Shown here piece by piece: positions 1 through 5,168 of a DNA stretch of 7,430 nucleotides. Numbering within the stretch: position 1 is the first letter of the stretch; each line of letters starts with the position of its first letter. The notes beneath the pieces are model-generated. The model saw only the letters and a program-made list of their open reading frames with translations. It did no database searches and was not told the DNA's origin. The translations under genes were made by a program, and so were the position numbers. This DNA comes from an uncultured Clostridia bacterium (GTDB taxonomy: Bacteria > Bacillota > Clostridia > Oscillospirales > Acutalibacteraceae): positions 1 through 7,430 of the forward strand of contig CAMUZD010000075.1 of NCBI GenBank assembly GCA_947165115.1. Reading direction: 5' to 3'.

Positions 1-10
1 AAATTTTCAC

Positions 11-39
11 TTGACACTTATGCAAGTAAAGTGTATAAT
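11..39 (+). promoter_or_regulatory. Sigma-A promoter of the tRNA-Pro gene
   Basis: A perfect -35 TTGACA (11-16) and a perfect -10 TATAAT (34-39) are separated by 17 bases. Transcription would start near 46, about 17 bases before the mature tRNA. Such a consensus match is usual for stable RNA genes. It lies on the chromosomal side of the presumed insertion, so the tRNA keeps its native promoter. Confidence 0.88.
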
Positions 40-62
40 AACGCGTGTCGAATTGACGAAAA

Positions 63-138
63 CGGGGTGTAGCGCAGATGGTAGCGCGCTTGGTTCGGGA
101 CCAAGAGGCCGTGGGTTCAAATCCCGCCACTCCGACCA
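63..138 (+). tRNA. tRNA-Pro (anticodon CGG)
   Basis: The sequence folds into a complete cloverleaf of 76 bases with an encoded CCA. The acceptor arms 63-69 and 128-134 pair over seven positions with one G-U. The D arm uses GCGC at 72-75 and 84-87. The anticodon stem CTTGG/CCAAG (89-93, 101-105) encloses the loop TTCGGGA, giving anticodon CGG at 96-98, which reads the proline codon CCG. The T stem is 111-115/123-127 with loop TTCAAAT. The discriminator is A135 and CCA is at 136-138. The C1-G72-type acceptor start is normal for bacterial tRNA-Pro. The element to the right appears to be inserted at its 3' end and leaves the tRNA intact, as is usual for tyrosine integrases that use tRNA genes. 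Confidence 0.95.
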
Positions 139-183
139 CCAAATCCCTTGTGTATCAACGGTTTCCGCGATTCACAAGGGATT
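111..183. other. Probable attachment-site end of the element (tRNA 3' half plus inverted repeat)
   Basis: The T arm and acceptor 3' strand of the tRNA (111-138) are the classic crossover region for tyrosine integrases. Directly after it lies a perfect 11-bp inverted repeat, AATCCCTTGTG (142-152) and CACAAGGGATT (173-183), with a 20-base loop. The repeat could be an integrase core-type site or a weak terminator for the tRNA. The sequence after it (ATAATTTTG) is only moderately T-rich. The second att copy, a direct repeat of the tRNA 3' end, is not in this window, so the exact junction cannot be placed. Confidence 0.55.
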
Positions 184-231
184 ATAATTTTGTCAAAAAA
201 TCGCAAAAATTGCTAAAATTTATCATTTATG

Positions 232-326
232 CGGATAATTCCACGGATAATTTTTTTATTGGTTTTCAAGGGTTTTCAAAGCTAAGATTTTGATTTTTCA
301 GATGCAAACGGATAAAAAACGGATAA
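232..326 (+). repeat. Four CGGATAA direct repeats, candidate integrase/excisionase arm sites
   Basis: The heptamer CGGATAA occurs at 232-238, 244-250, 309-315 and 320-326, all in the same orientation. It forms two pairs whose members are spaced 12 and 11 bases apart, about one helical turn. Between the pairs is a tandem decamer, GGTTTTCAAG/GGTTTTCAAA (261-280). Short direct repeats within a few hundred bases of the crossover site are the usual form of arm-type sites for lambda/Tn916-type integrases and their Xis partners. That role here is inferred from position and spacing. The stretch 184-339 otherwise contains A/T tracts and no gene. Confidence 0.55.
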
Positions 327-339
327 TTGGTCTGAAAAC

Positions 340-394
340 AAAAAAATCGCCCCTGCCGTGACCTTTCATTCGGTCTGCGACAGAGGCGGTTTTT
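340..394 (-). terminator. Bidirectional intrinsic terminator after the excisionase-like gene
   Basis: Positions 349-363 and 372-387 form an interrupted stem (GCC/GGC, CTG/CAG, CG/CG, GACC/GGTC) with an 8-base loop. On the minus strand the stem is followed by seven T (complement of 340-346), which would end the operon about 60 bases after the stop codon at 447. On the plus strand it is followed by TTTTT (390-394), so it could also stop read-through from the tRNA promoter into the operon in antisense. Confidence 0.75.
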
Positions 395-446
395 GTCTGT
401 AAAGCGTCATAATAATTTCTTCCAATCTATACAGGAATTGCCATCC

Positions 447-695
447 TTAATACTGGTTTATGAAATTATCGAATGTTTCTTTTCTTACAAGAACATTCTT
501 TGTGCCGGGAATAACGGGAATGTTATTCTCTTTGATAAGGTTGCGAACGCTCTGCTCCGACATGCAGAGCAGCTGGGACATTTGCTTTGTGGTATAAACT
601 ATGGGTTCAAGTTTATTATTGTCATTATCAACTTCTTTCTTTTTTCTGCTGAGATACCCGTTCTCTTCGCAGAATTTTCTGAGGTCCTTTGCCAT
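447..695 (-). CDS. Small excisionase-like helix-turn-helix protein
   Basis: This 82-residue protein has a charged N-terminal part (about 1-30, with RKKKEVDNDNNK). Residues 34-80 form a compact MerR/excisionase-type winged helix (TTKQMSQLLCMSEQSVRNLI, then a wing ending VLVRKETFDNFINQ). This fold belongs to the Tn916 Xis and HTH_17 class, which bend DNA at att sites and favour excision, though some members are regulators. The ATG at 695 has a good ribosome binding site, AAGGAGG (complement of 707-713), 11 bases upstream. It is the last gene of the operon and lies nearest the attachment end with the CGGATAA repeats, which supports an excision role. An integrase normally follows such a gene, but none lies between here and the tRNA. 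It could instead be a copy-number or operon regulator. Confidence 0.72.
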   Translation of the reverse strand: MAKDLRKFCEENGYLSRKKKEVDNDNNKLEPIVYTTKQMSQLLCMSEQSVRNLIKENNIPVIPGTKNVLVRKETFDNFINQY

Positions 696-716
696 TGAGT
701 TGTCAGCCTCCTTTCT

Positions 717-788
717 GCCGATTACGGCTTTTATATTTTTCAGAGTGCCAGAGGGTAATCATTTTCGGTGTACTATAAACACCCTCTG
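717..788. repeat. Inverted repeats in the gap upstream of the excisionase-like gene
   Basis: The 109-base gap between the primase-helicase stop and the next start holds CAGAGGGT (749-756) and its complement ACCCTCTG (781-788). Nested inside is an alternative pair GGTGT (767-771)/ACACC (779-783). A further palindrome, GCCG-ATTA-CGGC (717-728), lies just upstream of the ribosome binding site. No T-run follows on the minus strand, so a terminator is unlikely. An operator or mRNA structure that sets expression of the downstream gene is possible. A weak TATAAA lies on the minus strand near 735, without a clear -35. Confidence 0.4.
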
Positions 789-804
789 AAGATTGCCATC
801 TGAC

Positions 805-2751
805 TTATGCTGCTGCGAGTTTTGTGTGCCAACAACCTGATAACTGATAGGTTTTGATAAGTCCCTGTGCCGTGAGCTGTGCCCTTGCGTTTTTATAGGT
901 TTTGACTCCTATATCAAGACCGGTAACCATCTCTTCAAGCTCTGTGCTCTTGATATCACGCCTTTCGTTAAGAATCTCCATGATTGCTTTCATGGCCTGC
1001 TCCTCTTTGCTTTCTTTCGGCTTGAAATCATCATCGCCTGATGAACGCTTGCCGGAGATTGCTTCCTCAATCTTCATATCTGTCATTTCTCCCCAGAGGA
1101 AACCTTCATCCCTGCTGAGAGTAAACTCTATGGATTTACCTACGGGAGCAAGGTTTGATTTGGTGTGGCACATTATTCTGCGCTCGTTATCGTTATTAAT
1201 CTTTGCGACGGTAATAACGCTTCTTGCGGCGGCAAATACATCCGTAGAGCCGAGCGAACGCTGAGAAATGCTTGCGGAGTTATTCTTATTGAGATGCCCT
1301 ATAAGTATTACGGCACAGTTTGTTTTTCCCGCGACACGGCAGAGCTTTTTGAAGATTGCTCTCATTTCATTTGCTCTGTTCATATCGGCATCACCGAGAT
1401 AGGCCTGCAGAGGATCAAAAATGATAACGGAAACATTATTCTCAACTATGGCTCTGTAAATCCTGTCATCTCCGAGAGTGAGCGGATATTCGCTTTCATC
1501 TATGATTTTTACTCTCTCGATATCTGCGCCCGCTTCTATCAGTCTGGGTTTGATTGTATCGGCATAACCGTCCTCGCCACTCTGAATAAATACATTCATC
1601 GGCTTGGGGTTGGATTCCATTCCCGGCAGTGCTTTGCCCGATGTCAGACAGCCGACAATTCTTGAAACAAGAGTTGTTTTGCCTATGCCGCCGTCACCCT
1701 GAATAATCGTTATCTTTCCTCTGGCTATATACGGCTCCCAGATGAAATCGATATTCTTTGTTTCGATATCCTTCATCTCGATTACGCCGACTTTTTCATA
1801 GCTGGAAATCACTATCTTTTCGGGCATAATATCAAAGTCGGGATTTGCGTTGTGTTCCTTAAGAACATCGTTCCAATCCTTTTTGCCGGGAACCACTCTT
1901 GTTACGCTGTATTCATCACAGATTTCATTCGCAATCTTTTCGCAGGCTTTGTTGCCTGCCTCATCATTATCAAGGCAGAGATAAACATCCCTTATGAACG
2001 GATATTCATCGAGCATTCTCATCATTGATTTCGGAGATACTCCGCCGAGAGCAACACAGCTGGGCCAGTTTGAAGTGCCGTAGTAAAGAGAAAGAAAACT
2101 CATCATATCAATCGGAGCTTCAAACACCATCAGCTTATCCGAGCTTTCCTGTGCAAACCAGAATCCGAATGATTTATCCGAGCCTGCAACATCCATCCTC
2201 AGTTTTTCGGTAGTGCTTCGTCTGTGGGCGTATTTCGGTATGCGGTCCTTGATACCGTTTCTGTCATAGCCGACAAACACGGCATTGTGATAATCGGCAT
2301 CCTCATAAACCATACCGCACTTTTCAAATACCGATACGATGAAAGGATCAATCCCGCGCTCATTGGTCAGATAATCATTGACATTGTGATTATCCTCGGC
2401 CGCAGGCGGCAAAATGAATTCGGGTTTGCTTTCGACTTCATCAAGTTCAATGGATTCTTCATAGGATTCGATTGATTTGATTTTCGGCATAATTTCACCT
2501 CCCTTCTCATTGAGTAATAATTCAACGGCTTCGGAAAAAGATAACCCGTAGAATTTCATAACGAAATCTACGGGTCCTCCGCCGGCATTTTCGGAATGCC
2601 GGAACCATTGATTTTTGTTTATGGTCACGCTGTCGTGCGCTTTCCATCGATATTCTCTGCCTGATTTAATCAGTTCTTCGCCTTGTGCCGACAGAAAAGC
2701 AACAAGGTCGGTTTCATTTGCTTTAGCAATTTGATTCTGTGTGTATGACAT
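805..2751 (-). CDS. Primase-helicase fusion: DUF3991/Toprim domain plus RepA-like AAA ATPase
   Basis: This 648-residue replication protein has three recognisable parts. Residues 1-85 resemble the CHC2/DUF3991-type N-terminus of element primases (YRWKAHDS, then GGGPVDFVMKFYGLSFSEAVELL) but lack zinc-binding cysteines. Residues about 120-305 form a Toprim domain, with the acidic residue in FEAPIDMMS (E211), the DND motif (D261, D263) and a KDWND tail (291-295). Residues about 330-560 form a RepA/AAA_25 ATPase: Walker A GDGGIGKTT (352-360), Walker B VIIFDP (D446) and a GHLNK motif (H486). The C-terminus (about 585-645) looks like a winged helix. The expected role is priming and hexameric helicase loading or unwinding for replication of the excised or transferred element. 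The ATG at 2751 has AAAGGAG six to seven bases upstream, and the gene starts 17 bases after the relaxase stop, so the two are co-transcribed. A strong second start lies inside the gene at 2490. Confidence 0.88.
   Translation of the reverse strand: MSYTQNQIAKANETDLVAFLSAQGEELIKSGREYRWKAHDSVTINKNQWFRHSENAGGGPVDFVMKFYGLSFSEAVELLLNEKGGEIMPKIKSIESYEESIELDEVESKPEFILPPAAEDNHNVNDYLTNERGIDPFIVSVFEKCGMVYEDADYHNAVFVGYDRNGIKDRIPKYAHRRSTTEKLRMDVAGSDKSFGFWFAQESSDKLMVFEAPIDMMSFLSLYYGTSNWPSCVALGGVSPKSMMRMLDEYPFIRDVYLCLDNDEAGNKACEKIANEICDEYSVTRVVPGKKDWNDVLKEHNANPDFDIMPEKIVISSYEKVGVIEMKDIETKNIDFIWEPYIARGKITIIQGDGGIGKTTLVSRIVGCLTSGKALPGMESNPKPMNVFIQSGEDGYADTIKPRLIEAGADIERVKIIDESEYPLTLGDDRIYRAIVENNVSVIIFDPLQAYLGDADMNRANEMRAIFKKLCRVAGKTNCAVILIGHLNKNNSASISQRSLGSTDVFAAARSVITVAKINNDNERRIMCHTKSNLAPVGKSIEFTLSRDEGFLWGEMTDMKIEEAISGKRSSGDDDFKPKESKEEQAMKAIMEILNERRDIKSTELEEMVTGLDIGVKTYKNARAQLTAQGLIKTYQLSGCWHTKLAAA
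2488..2505 (-). promoter_or_regulatory. Strong internal ribosome binding site and in-frame ATG inside the primase-helicase gene
   Basis: On the minus strand AAGGGAGGTG (complement of 2496-2505) stands five bases upstream of an in-frame ATG (2490-2488) at codon 88. This is a better Shine-Dalgarno match than the one at the annotated start. Translation from here would give a 561-residue protein that lacks the N-terminal DUF3991-like domain but keeps the Toprim and ATPase domains. Codon 88 falls at the domain boundary, so a second functional product is plausible. Confidence 0.55.
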
Positions 2752-2768
2752 AAATTTCTCCTTTGTTT

Positions 2769-4316
2769 TTACCTCTCCAACTCACTTCGGGTTGGAGATT
2801 TTTTCGGCCTTTGAGCATTTATCATATCTGCTTTTGCTTTATTTCTCTTAAGCTTTTCCTCTATTGATTCCCTCTCCTTTTTCTCTCCGTCGGGATTGAC
2901 AGTACCTGTTGCGACATCAACGCACCATTTTATTTTTCTCATAGTATCTAGGTCGGTTTTAATCGGTTCAATCTGAGAGTTATATGATTCCACCTCTGCG
3001 GTCAATGCCGCAATCTGCTTATCAAGTGTTTTCTCCCAGTTTTCATCGGCAAGCAAATCCTCCGGAATGTGTTTCTTCGCACCGAAGTATTTGTCAATCT
3101 CGGTTTTGTGCTTGGCGTAGTATCCGTCTTTGCCGAAAGCCTTGCTTTCATACTTTTCTCCGACAGCTTTATTGGTGTGATAGGTTTTAAGCCGGCCTTT
3201 CATTTTGTTCAGCTCCGAGATTTTGTCGCGGACTTCTTTGCGCTTTGCCGTGCCGGAATTGTGTTTTTCCTGCAGAGATTTGATTTCCGCTTCGAGGTCG
3301 GCAACGAACCTTATGTTTTTATTCTGAAGATACGCAACCGACTCCGCAAACTTTTTCAGATTCTCAACTTTGAGATTCTGAGTATATGAGTTCTTTCCGC
3401 GCTCAGTGTAATAATCGATAATCAGTTTCAGAATGTTCGGTTCTTTCGGCGGCTTATCCTTGAGAGCTTTTATCCATTCAAGAAGTTCGCCGAAGCAATC
3501 GTGGATTATTTTCAGCAGAGCGTTTGTCCGCCTTACTCTCCGGTTGAATTCGCCTTTCTCGGTAACGATGCCGCGCTTTTCCATTTCTCTTACGGCAGGT
3601 CCTTCGTGAATTGTCGGAATAAGATCGAGCCCCTGAGCCTCGAGTGACTCGGCGGAAATACGGATGTTTAATCCTTTGGCTTTGAACATATCATTATTTA
3701 TTTCTGCCCAGGCTTGCCGCCATGCAACAAGAGTTTCGGAATCAGACCAGTCTGTTGTTTTTACAGAGTCATACTTTTTTCTGCCGTTATCATCACGGAG
3801 CACCTCTCCGTTTTCATCAAAATGATAAACATTCATTTGCTTTGCTCCCCAGGTCCCGTCCTCATTCATCGGGCGAATCGGGCACATAAGATGAATGTGC
3901 GGATTCGGTATTCCGTCATCGCCTTTGTCGGGCAAATGAAAAGCCCAGTCGCAAATCATTCCTCTGGAAACAAAGTTTTCATAAATGAAGCGACGGGCAA
4001 TGTTGATGTTTTCTTCAATTGTAAATTCATTCATCAGCGCGAAATCAAAACTGTATGCAAGCTGAGCATCCTTCCGTTTTTCATTTTTCTCAACGGAGTT
4101 CCAGAGATATTCTCTGTCACCAAATTCTTTCGGGACAAAATCCGGCAGCATAATCTCACTGTGAACAAGCCCCTGCTTATTTGTGTAATCGTTTGTTTCG
4201 TTATAGTATTCCGAATATAATTTTTCGCACGCCCGGTAAGCGGCGCTTGCGATTGCCGACTGACCTGCAGAGCGTTTTATCTGAGTAACCTGAAAATGAA
4301 AATCAGCCAGAATCAT
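2769..4316 (-). CDS. MobA/MobL (MOBQ-type) conjugative relaxase
   Basis: This protein of about 515 residues should nick one strand at oriT, stay covalently bound to the 5' end and lead the transferred strand. Numbered from the ATG at 4316, the N-terminal relaxase domain (1-250) shows a GQSAIASAAY motif with the probable catalytic tyrosine Y27. It also has the metal-binding histidines H127 (WAFHLP) and H140/H142 (PNPHIHLMCPIRP), and the family-typical IHEGPAVREMEKRG segment near 236-249. The C-terminal half is lysine/glutamate-rich with coiled coils (about 318-380 and 425-465). It has no evident primase or helicase domain, and that function is supplied by the next gene. A GTG at 4319 directly precedes the ATG, but AAGGG sits only two bases before the GTG and five before the ATG, so the ATG is preferred. 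The start overlaps the end of the DUF3847-like gene by 14 bases, which indicates translational coupling. Confidence 0.92.
   Translation of the reverse strand: MILADFHFQVTQIKRSAGQSAIASAAYRACEKLYSEYYNETNDYTNKQGLVHSEIMLPDFVPKEFGDREYLWNSVEKNEKRKDAQLAYSFDFALMNEFTIEENINIARRFIYENFVSRGMICDWAFHLPDKGDDGIPNPHIHLMCPIRPMNEDGTWGAKQMNVYHFDENGEVLRDDNGRKKYDSVKTTDWSDSETLVAWRQAWAEINNDMFKAKGLNIRISAESLEAQGLDLIPTIHEGPAVREMEKRGIVTEKGEFNRRVRRTNALLKIIHDCFGELLEWIKALKDKPPKEPNILKLIIDYYTERGKNSYTQNLKVENLKKFAESVAYLQNKNIRFVADLEAEIKSLQEKHNSGTAKRKEVRDKISELNKMKGRLKTYHTNKAVGEKYESKAFGKDGYYAKHKTEIDKYFGAKKHIPEDLLADENWEKTLDKQIAALTAEVESYNSQIEPIKTDLDTMRKIKWCVDVATGTVNPDGEKKERESIEEKLKRNKAKADMINAQRPKKSPTRSELER
2774..2804 (+). terminator. 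Hairpin with plus-strand T-tract at the relaxase 3' end
   Basis: TCTCCAAC (2774-2781) and GTTGGAGA (2791-2798) form a perfect 8-bp stem with a 9-base loop, followed on the plus strand by TTTTTT (2799-2804). By shape it is an intrinsic terminator for plus-strand, that is antisense, transcription. On the minus strand the hairpin spans the last relaxase codons and has no T-tail. There it might affect coupling between relaxase and primase-helicase translation. No plus-strand gene ends here. Confidence 0.5.
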
Positions 4317-4683
4317 CACTTCCCTTCAGAGCTTTTCTGTAAGTGATTGCGTAATTGATAACCATATCTATACCCGCATCATAATGAAAAACTTTATCAA
4401 AAAGATTATATAGTTCTTCCTGTGACAGGTACGCAAGTTCCGGATAAAATGACACAACAGCTCCGCCGATGTTGCAGAGCTGATGAGTGCGCAAAGCACG
4501 CTCGGCTTTGCTTTTTGTTTTCTTTCTGCTCTCGGTGCGGTTAAGCCGGTGAATCTCGGCTTCGGCTTTCTCTTCTTTACGGAGAATTGAAAGCAGCCTT
4601 TCAAGCTGATCATCGGAGATCCTGTCATAACCGTTTTCACGTAGAGTCTGAAGAAGTTCGGCTTTTGTTTTTGGTGTTGAAAT
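4303..4683 (-). CDS. DUF3847-like small protein upstream of the relaxase, with a non-canonical (ATT) start
   Basis: The reading frame is open from an in-frame TAG at 4701-4699 down to the TGA at 4303. It encodes about 126 residues. The N-terminal half is helical and highly charged (DDQLERLLSILRKEEKAEAE, then a lysine-rich RKKTKSKAERA). The C-terminal half carries RTHQLCNIGG (about 65-74) followed by acidic and aromatic residues, a pattern I recognise from the DUF3847 proteins encoded just before MobA/MobL relaxases in Clostridia. An accessory role at oriT, like MobC, is inferred. There is no ATG, GTG or TTG near the ribosome binding site AGAAAGGA (complement of 4693-4700). The codons after it are CTG, ATT, ATT, ATT, and ATT at 4683 has the best spacing, with 4686 as the alternative. 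The only canonical option, TTG at 4494, has no suitable ribosome binding site and would delete half the protein. Confidence 0.7.
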   Translation of the reverse strand: MSTPKTKAELLQTLRENGYDRISDDQLERLLSILRKEEKAEAEIHRLNRTESRKKTKSKAERALRTHQLCNIGGAVVSFYPELAYLSQEELYNLFDKVFHYDAGIDMVINYAITYRKALKGSDDSG

Positions 4684-4718
4684 AATAATCAGTCCTTTCT
4701 ATTGACTTTTAGGTTGCG

Positions 4719-4746
4719 AATATGGTAAAAATTATTTAGAAGTCAA
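4719..4746 (-). promoter_or_regulatory. Candidate promoter of the DUF3847-relaxase-primase operon
   Basis: On the minus strand TTGACT (complement of 4741-4746) lies 16 bases before CATATT (complement of 4719-4724). This would start transcription near 4712, just upstream of the DUF3847-like gene. The -10 is only a moderate match. The -35 lies inside one arm of a long inverted repeat (4738-4751/4787-4801), which could be an operator. Confidence 0.4.
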
Positions 4747-4801
4747 CCCTCTTAGGTCTTTGAACCAATAGCGTATTTATGCCGCCGAGGTTTTGACTTC
4801 T
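4738..4801. repeat. Inverted repeat overlapping the operon promoter
   Basis: AGAAGTCAA (4738-4746) is perfectly complementary to TTGACTTCT (4793-4801). After one and two unpaired bases respectively, the stem continues as CCTC (4748-4751)/GAGG (4787-4790). A related element, TTGACTTTTAGG, stands at 4702-4713. The repeat covers the probable -35 of the transfer operon, so binding of a relaxase, accessory protein or repressor could control it. Confidence 0.5.
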
Positions 4802-4805
4802 GACT

Positions 4806-4859
4806 CATAGCCGCAGATTTTTGAATCTGTCTTGAACGGCTATGGGTTTTTCTTTTTTT
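4806..4859 (+). terminator. Intrinsic terminator in plus orientation
   Basis: CATAGCCG (4806-4813) pairs with CGGCTATG (4837-4844). A second stem, CAGATT/AATCTG (4814-4819/4824-4829), stacks inside with a 4-base loop, leaving a 7-base bulge on the 3' side. The tract TTTTTCTTTTTTT (4847-4859) follows. The tail suits plus-strand transcription, but no plus-strand gene is visible upstream. It may block antisense transcription coming from the transfer operon. Confidence 0.6.
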
Positions 4860-4896
4860 GCTACAACATATAATCAGTCCTTTCATAATATATTTC

Positions 4897-4956
4897 ATCG
4901 CAACATCACAAAGTCTAACTGCAGGTCGGCTTTGCAATGTACGATGTTGTTGCGAT
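4897..4956. repeat. Long imperfect inverted repeat
   Basis: ATCGCAAC (4897-4904) is perfectly complementary to GTTGCGAT (4949-4956). Inside it CAAAG (4909-4913) pairs with CTTTG (4930-4934), around a central CTGCAG. It is one of several hairpins between the operon promoter and the candidate oriT. It may be a protein-binding site or a structured part of the transfer origin. No gene is evident here. Confidence 0.45.
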
Positions 4957-4960
4957 CAGA

Positions 4961-4996
4961 GAAAAAGAAAACCACCGGTTCGTTTTGAATCGGTGG
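4961..4996 (-). terminator. Intrinsic terminator in minus orientation
   Basis: CCACCGGTTC (4972-4981) pairs with GAATCGGTGG (4987-4996) over ten positions with one G-U and a 5-base loop. On the minus strand it is followed by TTTTCTTTTTC (complement of 4961-4971). It would stop transcripts arriving from the ATPase gene, which ends at 5223, before the transfer operon. That operon therefore needs its own promoter. Confidence 0.75.
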
Positions 4997-5047
4997 ATTA
5001 TTCTTAACTATTCTTTTTTCTGAACGCTTTTACAGATTGCGACGCGG

Positions 5048-5168
5048 CAAATTGTTTTTATAAAACACATTTGCTGTGTGGCAATTTGTTCCTTGGGGTA
5101 GAAGTTTACTTCGAAGGGCACAGCCCTTATGAGCGAAGCGAGCCTGTTACGGAAGTTCAATCCGTAAC
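5048..5168. repeat. Cluster of hairpins flanking the candidate oriT
   Basis: Three inverted repeats follow each other. CAAATTG (5048-5054)/CAATTTG (5082-5088) has ACACA/TGTGT nested inside. AAGGGC (5114-5119)/GCCCTT (5123-5128) has a 3-base loop. GTTACGGA (5146-5153)/TCCGTAAC (5161-5168) has a 7-base loop. Between the last two lies the quasi-repetitive GAGCGAAGCGAGC (5131-5143). None has a convincing T-tail. Dense secondary structure without coding capacity next to a nick-like sequence is typical of transfer origins. Confidence 0.5.

Larger units (their letters stand above)
4685..4884 (-). repeat. 15-bp direct repeat of a ribosome-binding-site leader
   Basis: The minus-strand sequence GAAAGGACTGATTAT occurs twice, as the complement of 4685-4699 and of 4870-4884, 185 bases apart. 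The left copy (lower coordinates) is the ribosome binding site of the DUF3847-like gene. The other copy is followed directly by ATG TTG TAG (4869-4861), a two-codon minigene. The duplication suggests that a translation-start region was copied or rearranged. Confidence 0.6.

Noticed and set aside
78..293. A 71-codon plus-strand reading frame through the tRNA
   Set aside because: It is the translation of the tRNA-Pro gene and the att region. It has no ribosome binding site and the tRNA fully explains the sequence.
393..698. A 101-codon plus-strand frame opposite the excisionase-like gene
   Set aside because: It is antisense to a gene with a clear HTH pattern and a strong ribosome binding site. 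Its hydrophobic composition is what antisense of a charged protein gives.
1165..1665. A 166-codon plus-strand frame inside the primase-helicase gene
   Set aside because: It lies wholly antisense to the ATPase domain containing clear Walker motifs. No ribosome binding site or recognisable protein pattern. Other plus-strand frames at 902, 2025, 2224, 2984, 3069, 3714, 5199, 6205 and 6605 are rejected for the same reason.
4303..4494. The DUF3847-like gene starting at TTG 4494 (63 residues)
   Set aside because: No ribosome binding site precedes this TTG, and the frame continues upstream with gene-like charged sequence to a good ribosome binding site near 4695. The longer gene with a non-standard start is favoured.
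4368..4640. A 90-codon minus-strand frame
   Set aside because: It overlaps the DUF3847-like frame in another phase, has an arginine/cysteine-rich random composition, and lacks a ribosome binding site at its GTG.
4752..4937. A 61-codon minus-strand frame in the gap before the transfer operon
   Set aside because: It starts with TTG without a ribosome binding site and runs through two inverted repeats and a terminator. The lysine-rich content comes from the T-tract read in antisense.
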